From: Prevotella sp.
GTDB lineage: Bacteria; Bacteroidota; Bacteroidia; Bacteroidales; Bacteroidaceae
NCBI GenBank assembly: GCA_017619755.1
Contig: JAFZRU010000007.1
Span: 1-64,000, forward strand
Direction: 5' to 3'
DNA length: 64,000 bases
The translations under genes and the position numbers were made by a program. The first letter of the stretch is position 1. Each line of letters starts with the position of its first letter. The notes under the pieces were generated by a model that saw nothing but the letters and a program-made list of their open reading frames with translations, was not told where the DNA came from and did no database searches. Below, piece after piece: positions 26,427 to 34,713 of the stretch.

Positions 26427-27437
26427 ATGCGACAAACAATCAACTTCTCCCTTCTGTTCATCCTACTTTTTTTCAGCATCAACCTGACAGCCAATTGTTC
26501 CGAACCACGCCCCCGCGTGGGGCTCGTACTTGGTGGCGGCGGTGCGAAAGGTGCTGCAGAGGTAGGTGCCTTGAAAGTGCTTGAGGAACTCGACATCCCC
26601 ATTGACTACATCGCCGGTACGAGCATCGGCGCCATCGTCGGCGGCCTCTATGCCTGTGGCTATAAGTCCGAGGACTTGGAAACCCTCTTCCTCAGCCAGC
26701 AATGGTTGACGCTTTTCGCCAACCGCAACACCAGCGTTGGCGGTAACATCATCGACGAGCGCGAAGGCACACTCTACATCCTCGGCTTCCCCATCCTTCG
26801 CACCAAGGACAAGGATAAGAACAAGATGCCCAAGGACAGCACCGACGTGACGACAGGCGGCATCGGACTGTTCAGCGGCAAACAAATCACAGAACTGCTC
26901 GACAGTCTGACGAAGCCCTACGACGGCATAAAGAGTTTCGACCAGCTCCCCATTCCCTTCCGCTGCGTGGCGGTGGACATGAAAACCCAGGAAGAGGTGG
27001 TGATGGACAGTTGTGAGTTGGAACTTGCGATGCGTGCCAGCATGGCCATCCCCGGAGCCTTCAAGCCTGTGAGATGGAAAGGCCGCATATTAGTGGATGG
27101 CGGCATGCAAAACAACCTTCCGGTCGATGTGGTTCGTGCGATGGGTGCCGATGTGGTGATAGCCATCGACTTGGAACAAGCCGAGCATGAGGACCGCGAC
27201 TTCTCCTTGAAGGAGACACTTGGCATTGGCGGTTTGCTCGACTGGGCCGTTTCACGCCCCGATTGGAAGAAAAACAAGGCGAACCGTGAAGATGCCGACG
27301 TGTGCATCTCCCCCGACTTGGCAGAATTCGACGTGTCGAGTTTCAGCAAGGAGAGCATTGGCAGGATGGTGCTGCGCGGTGAGAAGGCAACCCGTGAGAA
27401 GTCCAAGGAAATCAAGGCGTTGCTGAAGAAGAAATAA
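26427..27437 (+). CDS. Patatin-like phospholipase
   Basis: A 336-residue exported acyl hydrolase. After a signal sequence (MRQTINFSLLFILLFFSINL) the patatin hallmarks follow: oxyanion-hole GGGGAKG at 36-42, the lipase box GTSIG with nucleophile Ser66, and the catalytic dyad Asp in VDGGMQNNLPVDV near residue 222. It lacks the C-terminal POTRA and beta-barrel parts of the larger secreted PlpD-type proteins, so it is likely periplasmic or anchored. It probably hydrolyses phospholipid or other acyl esters. It is co-transcribed with the small lipoprotein upstream, with a shared terminator region downstream facing the aminotransferase gene. Confidence 0.85.
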   Translation: MRQTINFSLLFILLFFSINLTANCSEPRPRVGLVLGGGGAKGAAEVGALKVLEELDIPIDYIAGTSIGAIVGGLYACGYKSEDLETLFLSQQWLTLFANRNTSVGGNIIDEREGTLYILGFPILRTKDKDKNKMPKDSTDVTTGGIGLFSGKQITELLDSLTKPYDGIKSFDQLPIPFRCVAVDMKTQEEVVMDSCELELAMRASMAIPGAFKPVRWKGRILVDGGMQNNLPVDVVRAMGADVVIAIDLEQAEHEDRDFSLKETLGIGGLLDWAVSRPDWKKNKANREDADVCISPDLAEFDVSSFSKESIGRMVLRGEKATREKSKEIKALLKKK

Positions 27438-27444
27438 AGGCAGG

Positions 27445-27490
27445 AAAACGACCTCCCCCGACTCCTTTAAACAGAAGTCGGGGGAGGTCG
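27445..27490. terminator. Shared terminator between convergent operons
   Basis: A perfect 15-bp stem (27449-27463 with 27476-27490) lies between the patatin and aminotransferase stop codons. The T-run (AAAA at 27445-27448 on the + strand) favours the minus-strand operon, but the stem can serve both directions. Confidence 0.8.
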
Positions 27491-27504
27491 TCATTGTAGG
27501 TGGT

Positions 27505-28818
27505 CTATGCCTTGTTGTTTTCCTCGAAGATGGCCATTCGCTCTTCGAGCAAGTCATACTGGTTGTCACGAATGAAGGAGGTACACACCCTGAGACCCTC
27601 TTGGTGGCTTCCTGTGGTGACGAGACAGATGGCACTCACCCCATAGTACATCAGTTCACGTGCCAATTGTCCGCTGGTCATGCCGGGATAGCCAATGGTG
27701 AAATAGAAACCGTCGGCGATGGGCTTGCCCATATCTTGGTCGTAAACGATGTAGAAGCCATGTCGTGTGAAGATGTCCTTCAACTTTTTGGCCCTGTCTC
27801 CATATACCTTCACCTCGTCCCTAAAGGAGTATGCTCCGTCGCATGCCGCCTTCATGATGGCTGCGAGTGCATACTGCGCGCTGTGACTGGTGCCAGAAGA
27901 GAGTGCGTAAAGGATTCGTGTGGAGAAGACCATTCCAAAGGGCAACCCTTCGTACTTGTCTGCCAATGCCTTGAATTTCGTATGGAAAAGTTTGTCGCTG
28001 ATACAAGCCACTGCGATTCTCTCCCCGGCATAGCTGAAAGCTTTAGAGCCGCTGATGAGGAGGATGTAGTTGTCCGTGTAACGAGCCACAGTGGGTTGGT
28101 ATGGCGGTTGGAAAGGCTTGCCAAGGTCGTTTCTGAAGTCCATGGCGAAATATGCAAGGTCTTCTAATACGACAGTCCCGTATTTGTCGGCCAAGGCTCC
28201 AATGTCCTTGAGTTCCTGCTCGGTGAGACACACCCACGAGGGATTGTTGGGGTTGCTGTAAAGGATGGCGCAGATGTTTCCCTTTTGGAGGTATTCCTCC
28301 ACCTTGGGAGCCAGTTTGTCACCCCGGTAGTCGTAAATGTCGAACGAAGCCAGTTTGACGCCCATCACCTGCAGTTGCATCTTTTGCACGGGGAAGCCCG
28401 GGTCGATGAACAGCACGGTGTCCTTTTGCGGATCCATCTGCGAACAGAGAAGCATGGAAGCATACGTGCCCTGCATGGAACCCACGGTGGGTACGCAACC
28501 CTCCGGTGCGACATCTACTCCGATAAACGCCTTGACAAACCTGCTGGCTTGCTTCTTGAGTTCCGGGTAGCCCTGGATGTCAGGGTAGCTGTTGGCGATG
28601 CCCTCCTGTAGTGCTTTTATCTGCGCCTCCACTCCGACTTTAGCCGCCGGCAGTCCCGGTATGCCCATCTCCATCTTGATGAACTCCACTCCGGCCTCCT
28701 TCTCGGCAAAGGCGGCGATGGCCTTCACCTCCCTGATGGTGGCCTTGGCGAAATCCTGGATGCCGTAGTCTTTGAAGGCGTTGTCCACCAACGCCTTGGG
28801 TATGGGTGTTGGTTTCAT
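27505..28818 (-). CDS. PLP-dependent aminotransferase (class I/II)
   Basis: A 437-residue fold-type I aminotransferase. The PLP-binding lysine lies in SGSKAFSYAGER, and the family's NPxNPTG motif appears as SNPNNPSW. VLEDLAYFAMD corresponds to the PLP-pyridine aspartate region. Its start overlaps the iorB stop by four bases (ATGA), a sign of translational coupling. In that setting the likely role is moving amino groups between aromatic or branched amino acids and their 2-oxo acids, supplying or using the substrates of IorAB. The exact substrate cannot be read from sequence. Last gene of the operon, before a strong terminator. Confidence 0.85.
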   Translation of the reverse strand: MKPTPIPKALVDNAFKDYGIQDFAKATIREVKAIAAFAEKEAGVEFIKMEMGIPGLPAAKVGVEAQIKALQEGIANSYPDIQGYPELKKQASRFVKAFIGVDVAPEGCVPTVGSMQGTYASMLLCSQMDPQKDTVLFIDPGFPVQKMQLQVMGVKLASFDIYDYRGDKLAPKVEEYLQKGNICAILYSNPNNPSWVCLTEQELKDIGALADKYGTVVLEDLAYFAMDFRNDLGKPFQPPYQPTVARYTDNYILLISGSKAFSYAGERIAVACISDKLFHTKFKALADKYEGLPFGMVFSTRILYALSSGTSHSAQYALAAIMKAACDGAYSFRDEVKVYGDRAKKLKDIFTRHGFYIVYDQDMGKPIADGFYFTIGYPGMTSGQLARELMYYGVSAICLVTTGSHQEGLRVCTSFIRDNQYDLLEERMAIFEENNKA

Positions 28819-29387
28819 CTCTGTGCTTCCTTTCCTATGGCGAGGGCCTTGATGTTGGCCTCCACGATTTTCTCCCCTTTTCTTCCAAAGACCCTTCTGA
28901 TGGCGTCCTCTATTTTGTCATAGTCGATGCCAAGGGCTTTCTGTGCCGCCCCGAGGAGAATGACGTTGGCCGAGCGTGGCACGCCGTTGTCCTTGGCCAG
29001 TTGCTCGATGTCGATGAGAATGACGTTGCCCACCTTGAGGAGGTCCTCCTTGATTTTCTCCATATCGGGGTAGTTGGGTATGTTGACAAATGGTGTGGAG
29101 GATGTGATGACCCATCCGTCCTTGCCAAGGAAAGGCAGGTATCTAAGCGCCTCCATGGGTTCCATGGAGATGATGACGTCCGCTTGTCCCTTGGGTATGA
29201 GGTCGCTGGCGATGGGTGATGAAGCGATGCGCAAATTGCTCTGCACGTCTCCTCCCCTTTGCGACATACCGTGCACTTCTGCCTGTTTGATGTAAAGGTT
29301 TTCCTTCATGGCAGCCTCGCCGATGATGGTTGCGATGGACAGGATGCCCTGTCCTCCCACTCCACAAAGAATGATGTCGGTTTTCAT
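28815..29387 (-). CDS. iorB: Indolepyruvate oxidoreductase subunit beta (IorB)
   Basis: A 190-residue gamma-type subunit of a 2-oxoacid:ferredoxin oxidoreductase, containing the nucleotide-like motif IILCGVGGQGILSIATIIGEAA, HGMSQRGGDVQSNLRI and the C-terminal helical part. With IorA it oxidatively decarboxylates aryl pyruvates to aryl-acetyl-CoA. The ATG at 29387 (MKTDIILCG) was chosen because it overlaps the iorA stop by four bases, while an upstream 19-residue extension lies inside iorA. It also overlaps the aminotransferase start by four bases. Confidence 0.92.
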   Translation of the reverse strand: MKTDIILCGVGGQGILSIATIIGEAAMKENLYIKQAEVHGMSQRGGDVQSNLRIASSPIASDLIPKGQADVIISMEPMEALRYLPFLGKDGWVITSSTPFVNIPNYPDMEKIKEDLLKVGNVILIDIEQLAKDNGVPRSANVILLGAAQKALGIDYDKIEDAIRRVFGRKGEKIVEANIKALAIGKEAQR

Positions 29388-30994
29388 TGTTTCGCCTCCT
29401 TGTTTTTCTTTTGTTTGAGATGCCTCTGATAGGTCTGCATGCACTCCCTTCTTGGAATGATGACACTGACACCCTTGTATTCAATTTCTTCCTTGATGGC
29501 GGCCTTGATTTCAGGCATGTTCTTCGGCAGTGGCACGACGACGCGCAGGTGCTCGTCTGCCACGCCAAGTCCTCGGCAGATGGCCTCGAACTTGTTGGTG
29601 CCGGCGGAGTCCTGTCCTCCCGTCATGGCCGTTGTGAGGTTGTCGCTGATGATGACGGTGATGTTGGCGTTCTCATTGACGGCATCGAGCAGTCCTGTCA
29701 TGCCGGAGTGCGTAAAGGTGGAGTCGCCGATGATGGCCACCGCCGGCCATTGTCCGGCATCTGCCGCTCCTTTTGCCATGGTGATGCTGGCACCCATGTC
29801 CACACATGAATGAATGGCATGGAACGGTGGAAGGAAGCCGAGCGTATAGCAGCCGATATCTCCAAAGACCCTGGCGTTGGGGTATTCGAGCAGCACCTCG
29901 TTGAGTGCGGCATACACATCCCTGTGTCCGCATCCCTTGCACAAAGCCGGCGGTCTTCCCACGACGTCGTCGCAAGGCTCATGCGCCTCTTGTTGAGGCA
30001 GTCTGAGAGCCGCCCTGACGCAGTCGGGGCTGAGTTCTCCCGTCCTGGGAAGGTCTCCGGTAAGTCTGCCTTTGATGACGGCGTTGCCGGGCATGACACC
30101 GTTGATTTGCTCCTCTACGACGGGTTGTCCCTCCTCCACTACCAGTACGTTGTCGCACATTTCGGTCATTCTTCTAACCAAATTCTTGGGAAGCGGGTAT
30201 CTCGTGACCTTGAGGATTGGGAAGGGGCATTTTTCGGGATAGCACTCCCTGACGTAGTTGTATGCGATGCCGCATGCGATGATGCCGAGGGAATGGTCGT
30301 CGCCGTCGAACCATTCGTTGGTGTCGGCCTTCTCTGCGTCATCCTCCAAATGCTGCTGTTGTGAAGTGACGTAGTTGTTGCGCCTTCTCGCATTGACGGG
30401 GAGAAGCACCCAGTTGGCTGCTACGGAGTCGTAGTTGAGAGGGTTCTGCTCCCTCGCTTCCTCCTTGACCTCCACGACGGCTCTGGAGTGAGCCATTCTG
30501 GTGGTGATGCGCATGAGGACAGGCAGCTTCTCCTTTTCCGAATAGTCGAAGGCCTCGATAATCATATTGTATGCCTCCTGCTGTGAACTGGGTTCGAAGA
30601 CGGGCAGCATGGCAAACTTGCCGTAGAAGCGGCTGTCCTGCTCGTCTTGCGAGGAGTGCATGGAGGGGTCGTCAGCCGCGATGACAACGATGCCACCATT
30701 GGTTCCCGTCATGGCGGCGTTGACGAATGGGTCGGCGCAGACGTTAAGTCCGACGTGCTTCATGCACACGAGGGCGCGCTTACCCATATACGACATTCCA
30801 AGAGCGGCCTCCATGGCCGTCTTCTCGTTGGTGCACCATTTTCTGTGCACGTCTCTTTGAATGGCGAGCGGGGCGTTTTGTATGTACTCGGTGATTTCAG
30901 TGGATGGTGTGCCGGGATAGGCATACACTCCGCTGAGTCCTGCATCGAGTGCACCTTGTGCAATGGCCTCGTCGCCCAAAAGGAGTTTTTTCAT
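29384..30994 (-). CDS. iorA: Indolepyruvate oxidoreductase subunit alpha (IorA), without the C-terminal ferredoxin domain
   Basis: A 536-residue subunit joining a pyrimidine-binding domain (MKKLLLGDEAIAQGALDAGLSGVYAYPGTPSTE) to a TPP-binding domain: CKGCGHRDVY at 352-361, GDST at 423-426 and SDN at 450-452. It should bind thiamine diphosphate and decarboxylate indolepyruvate, phenylpyruvate or hydroxyphenylpyruvate. Archaeal IorA proteins carry two [4Fe-4S] cysteine clusters after this point. Here the protein ends PRRECMQTYQRHLKQKKNKEAKQ with a single cysteine, so that electron-transfer domain is missing. It is translationally coupled to iorB and lies 21 bp after the DUF4861 gene. Confidence 0.92.
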   Translation of the reverse strand: MKKLLLGDEAIAQGALDAGLSGVYAYPGTPSTEITEYIQNAPLAIQRDVHRKWCTNEKTAMEAALGMSYMGKRALVCMKHVGLNVCADPFVNAAMTGTNGGIVVIAADDPSMHSSQDEQDSRFYGKFAMLPVFEPSSQQEAYNMIIEAFDYSEKEKLPVLMRITTRMAHSRAVVEVKEEAREQNPLNYDSVAANWVLLPVNARRRNNYVTSQQQHLEDDAEKADTNEWFDGDDHSLGIIACGIAYNYVRECYPEKCPFPILKVTRYPLPKNLVRRMTEMCDNVLVVEEGQPVVEEQINGVMPGNAVIKGRLTGDLPRTGELSPDCVRAALRLPQQEAHEPCDDVVGRPPALCKGCGHRDVYAALNEVLLEYPNARVFGDIGCYTLGFLPPFHAIHSCVDMGASITMAKGAADAGQWPAVAIIGDSTFTHSGMTGLLDAVNENANITVIISDNLTTAMTGGQDSAGTNKFEAICRGLGVADEHLRVVVPLPKNMPEIKAAIKEEIEYKGVSVIIPRRECMQTYQRHLKQKKNKEAKQ

Positions 30995-31015
30995 TTTAAA
31001 TGTGATATGTTGTTG

Positions 31016-32236
31016 TTACTTGATGACTGTTTCGAGCGGGCTGTGGAGCGCGTCGAGGAAGTTGTTGATTCTGAGAACCCACTCGTCGAAGTTGCGCACG
31101 TCGTTCTTGCTCCATGCCGAACCGAAATAATAGGTGAATCGCTGTTGGTTGGTGTAGTCCTTGCATATTCCCACGGCGTGTCCTGCGATGCCATTCTGTG
31201 GTGCGTCGAGCATGAGTGGCTTGGTCTCGGAGATGCCGTTGGGATAGAGTGTGGCGACGTAGATTTGGAAGTTCTGCGCCTCGGGGTTATCGGTGGGGTC
31301 TGCGTATGCCACGTAGTCCCTCCCGCATTTGACGGTCTGGGTGTCTTCTTGGTGGATGACGACTCCAGATGCGACGTCGATGGGTTTGGTGAGTCCCTCG
31401 TACCACACGGTCATTTTATTGAAATTGGAGCCTTTGTCAAGGCTGAGAATTCTGTGTTCGATGATGTTTTTCTGCCCTGCCGCCGTAGTGGGGTTATAGG
31501 TAAGTTCCACAGTGAAGCGCAACGGTCCGTTGTCAAGGATTTTGTAGTCCTTGTAGCAATAGGGCATGACAAGATAGCCATTTTCCATGAGTGCGGGTGT
31601 TCCGCATCCGAGCGATGGTCCCACTTTGTAGCAGTCAAGGCCATACCCGTGGTCGAAATGGTAGGTGGTCTCTATCTCCAATTGCTTGGCCTCGTCCTTC
31701 TTTCCCTCCTTGATGAGTTGCTGGATGCGCTCATGGTTGGAGAGTTCTACCTTATATCTTTGTTCCACCTCGAGATCGGGCGTGTTTTTCACCCATACGT
31801 CGATGCCGAAGGCCCTTTCCCCAGAACGTTGCAGGGCGGGACCGTAGAGACGGTATGCAGTGCGGTCGTTTTCCCATGCGATGTCATCCACCCTTTCCGG
31901 ATACATTTTTCCAGTGACGAATGTTTTCATTTTCTGGGGTGTCCCGGTGGTGACGGTATATGTGGCCGTTCCGCATGGTCTAACAGCCGCGTCAATGAGG
32001 AGCAGTCCGTCGTAGGTGAGTTGGTAAGGCACTTCCTGCCCGAGTGCGTTCCTAACGATGAGCGAGGCGCCTTGTGCCGCCCCGAGTTGTTGGTACACCT
32101 TTTGTGCGTTGACCTCCACGAGTTCCTGTCTCTGCACTCGCTCGTTGTTGATCACGACGACGTTGACGTCCTTTGCCTGCACGGGTGCCATGGCAGCCGC
32201 GATGGTCATTGCTGTGATGATTTTCTTGATTGTCAT
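31016..32236 (-). CDS. DUF4861 family exported protein
   Basis: A 406-residue protein with a signal peptide (MTIKKIITAMTIAAAMAPVQAK), reading as the DUF4861 family: RKDGQ-like strands, TYHFDHGYGLDCYKVGPSLGCGTPAL, and a C-terminal YYFGSAWSKNDVRNFDEW. The family's activity is not established to my knowledge. Members often lie in loci for uronic-acid-containing glycans. Here the gene is flanked at 40 bp by a dipeptidyl peptidase and at 21 bp by iorA on the same strand, an unexpected setting. Confidence 0.75.
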   Translation of the reverse strand: MTIKKIITAMTIAAAMAPVQAKDVNVVVINNERVQRQELVEVNAQKVYQQLGAAQGASLIVRNALGQEVPYQLTYDGLLLIDAAVRPCGTATYTVTTGTPQKMKTFVTGKMYPERVDDIAWENDRTAYRLYGPALQRSGERAFGIDVWVKNTPDLEVEQRYKVELSNHERIQQLIKEGKKDEAKQLEIETTYHFDHGYGLDCYKVGPSLGCGTPALMENGYLVMPYCYKDYKILDNGPLRFTVELTYNPTTAAGQKNIIEHRILSLDKGSNFNKMTVWYEGLTKPIDVASGVVIHQEDTQTVKCGRDYVAYADPTDNPEAQNFQIYVATLYPNGISETKPLMLDAPQNGIAGHAVGICKDYTNQQRFTYYFGSAWSKNDVRNFDEWVLRINNFLDALHSPLETVIK

Positions 32237-32276
32237 TGTGGATGGTTGTTTATTGTTTGTCGTTTGTCATTGAGTG

Positions 32277-34484
32277 CTATTGGAGATGCTCCTTGAAGAA
32301 AGTGGCAATCTGCCGGAGGAGGTGGTTCCTGGTGTTTCCTCCGTATATGCTGTGGTTCCTATTGGTGTAGATTTGCTCCTTGAAGTCCTTGTCTGCCTGC
32401 ACGAGGGCTTCGGTGTATTCGAAGGTGTTCTGCGGATGCACGTTGTCATCGGCCAGTCCGTGGCAGATGAGCAATGCTCCATGGAGTTTTTCAGCCCTGA
32501 CGGTGGGGTTGGTATCATAGCCATCAGGGTTCTCCTGAGGAGTTCGCATGAATCGCTCGGTATAAATGGTGTCATAGTATTTCCAACAGGTGGGGGGTGC
32601 CACGGCGACGCCGGCCTTGAAGACCTCCCTCCCCTCGCTCATGCTCATGAGTGTGCAGAAACCTCCATAGCTCCATCCCCAAATGCCGATGTTGTCAGCA
32701 TCGATGTATGGTTGCCTGGCGAGCCAGATTGCTGTCTCCACCTGGTCACGTGCCTCAAGTTCACCGAGTTGCAAATAGGTGCATTTCTCGAAGTCAGCCC
32801 CTCTTCCTCCAGTACCCCTTCCGTCGGTGCAGACGACGATGAAGCCCTGCTGCGCGAAGTACTGGTCGAACATGGCTCCCTGACCCATGGAGCCGATGCT
32901 CCATGAGTTGACCACCTGCTGACTTCCTGGCCCGCTATACTGGAACATAATGACGGGATATTTTTTCTGCGAGTTGAAATGAGGCGGTTTCACCATCCAT
33001 CCGTTGAGGTTGACACCCTCGGAGGTGGAGAGCGTGAAAAATTCCTTTGTCGGTGTATCAATGTCGCCCAACCGTTTTTTGAGTGCGGCGTTGTCCACCA
33101 CGGAGCGCAACTTGTTGCCCTTGATGTCGAAGACGTCACATTCAAAGGGAGTGTGCATATCGCTCCATGTGAGGATGTAGTAGTTGTAGTCGGCAGAGAA
33201 GAGCGCCTTATTCCATCCTTTCCTTTTGGTGAGGCATGTCGCCCTTCCTTTGTTGTCGGCTACATAGACCTCCCTTTCCATGGGCGAGACACCGGCGGCC
33301 TGGAAATAGAGTTTTCGTGCCTTTTCGTCGTAGCCGTAGATGGCAGTGACGCCGTAGGTAGCATTTGTGAGTTTTCTCACGGTCCGGAAGTCCTGTCCGT
33401 AGAGATAGGCTTGCATGGCTCCGTCCCTGTCGCTGAGAAGCAACATCCCGTTGTTGGTGAAGACGAGGTTGGCGAGGACGTCCTCCTTGATGTATTTCGG
33501 CACGGTCTCGGTGACGAGGTGCCGGCAGTCGCCGCGTGTGGCGTCGGCGCTGTAGATGGCGAGGGTGTCCTGGTGGCGGTTCATGGTACAAAGCACAATG
33601 TCGCCCTCCACGATGCCGGGCAGTATGCGGGGGATGTACCCCTCATGCGGTATAGGGAGGTCGATTTGCTTGGTTTGGTTGCTGGCGATGTCGTAGCTCC
33701 AAGCGGTGACGAGTGCGTTGTCCTGACCAGCCTTGGGGTATTTGAAAGCATACTGTCCCGGGTAGTCGGCATATTCGTCATTTTCGGGGCGTAGTCCCTT
33801 GAACATCTGCAGGGCGTATGTCTTCACGCGTGTCTCGTCGTAGCGGATCCAACAGATGTGTCGGCTGTCGGCGGTGAAGGCCATGGCCTTGGAGAAGCCG
33901 AACTCCTCCTCGTTTACCCAGTCGGGTATGCCGTTGATGACCTCGTTTCGTCGTCCGTCAGTGGTGACTTGCTGCTCCTCGCCGGTGACGATGTCGGTCA
34001 CGAAGATGTTGTTGTCTCTGACGAATGCCACCTTTCTACTGTCGGGAGCCCAAACAGGGGCTTGCTGTCTGCCGTTTTTGGAGAGGGGGGAGAGTTGGCG
34101 TGTTTTCACGTCATAGACGTAGAACAGCGCGGTGTAGGAATGACGGTATATTCGCTTGGTGTCGGTGCAAATCAACAATTTGGAACCATCGGGGCTTGGT
34201 GTGTAGTCGTCGATGGCGACGATTTTCTCTCCTTTGGCATCATTGATGTTGAAGATGACCCCGGTCTGTTCTCCTGTGTCAAAAGCGTATTCGAGGATTT
34301 TGTCTCGGTCGGAATTGATTTGTGCGAAATGGTTCCCTCCGGCGAGTGGCGCAAGTGAACGGAGATTCTCGGCCGCATATTTGCCGGAGGTGATGTCTTT
34401 TATGGTGATGGTGTCGCCAGCCATCGCCGTGGCGGCGATGGCGACGGCGATGGTGACACAAAAAAGGTTTTTTCTCATAATCAT
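32277..34484 (-). CDS. Dipeptidyl peptidase IV family serine peptidase (S9)
   Basis: A 735-residue exported peptidase that should release X-Pro or similar dipeptides from peptide N-termini. A signal peptide (MRKNLFCVTIAVAIAATAMAG) leads to an eight-bladed propeller region, then the alpha/beta-hydrolase domain with nucleophile Ser605 in GWSYGGF, Asp680 in HGLADDNVH and His711 in NHSIYGG. The N-terminal propeller holds NEEEFGFSKA, resembling the substrate N-terminus-binding Glu-Glu pair of DPP IV. Two in-frame ATGs (34484, 34478) are equally possible. First gene of an apparent five-gene operon with a consensus promoter upstream. Confidence 0.9.
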   Translation of the reverse strand: MIMRKNLFCVTIAVAIAATAMAGDTITIKDITSGKYAAENLRSLAPLAGGNHFAQINSDRDKILEYAFDTGEQTGVIFNINDAKGEKIVAIDDYTPSPDGSKLLICTDTKRIYRHSYTALFYVYDVKTRQLSPLSKNGRQQAPVWAPDSRKVAFVRDNNIFVTDIVTGEEQQVTTDGRRNEVINGIPDWVNEEEFGFSKAMAFTADSRHICWIRYDETRVKTYALQMFKGLRPENDEYADYPGQYAFKYPKAGQDNALVTAWSYDIASNQTKQIDLPIPHEGYIPRILPGIVEGDIVLCTMNRHQDTLAIYSADATRGDCRHLVTETVPKYIKEDVLANLVFTNNGMLLLSDRDGAMQAYLYGQDFRTVRKLTNATYGVTAIYGYDEKARKLYFQAAGVSPMEREVYVADNKGRATCLTKRKGWNKALFSADYNYYILTWSDMHTPFECDVFDIKGNKLRSVVDNAALKKRLGDIDTPTKEFFTLSTSEGVNLNGWMVKPPHFNSQKKYPVIMFQYSGPGSQQVVNSWSIGSMGQGAMFDQYFAQQGFIVVCTDGRGTGGRGADFEKCTYLQLGELEARDQVETAIWLARQPYIDADNIGIWGWSYGGFCTLMSMSEGREVFKAGVAVAPPTCWKYYDTIYTERFMRTPQENPDGYDTNPTVRAEKLHGALLICHGLADDNVHPQNTFEYTEALVQADKDFKEQIYTNRNHSIYGGNTRNHLLRQIATFFKEHLQ

Positions 34485-34543
34485 AACATTGATGTTGCGA
34501 CAAAAAGAAATGTCACGGGAGAGCTTCGCCCGCTAACAAAATG

Positions 34544-34574
34544 CAAAAATAATGTTTTTTTGCATTATGGCCAA
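34544..34574 (-). promoter_or_regulatory. Promoter of the DPP IV-DUF4861-iorAB-aminotransferase operon
   Basis: On the minus strand, TTG (34574-34572) and TATTTTTG (34551-34544) with a 20-bp spacer. It overlaps a short inverted repeat (AATGCAAAAA at 34540-34549 with TTTTTGCATT at 34557-34566), which could be an operator. The rest of the 34485-34713 gap shows no gene. Confidence 0.65.
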
Positions 34575-34713
34575 ACTTTTGCCACATTCATTTCAAATCC
34601 ACATAATAGATATGATTTATGGATATGATTTGTATCGTCATGCTGGTGGAGGGGAGAATTATCAGTTGACTATTGATTCCCGTTTAATCATCTTATATGA
34701 TAGATTCAATTAG

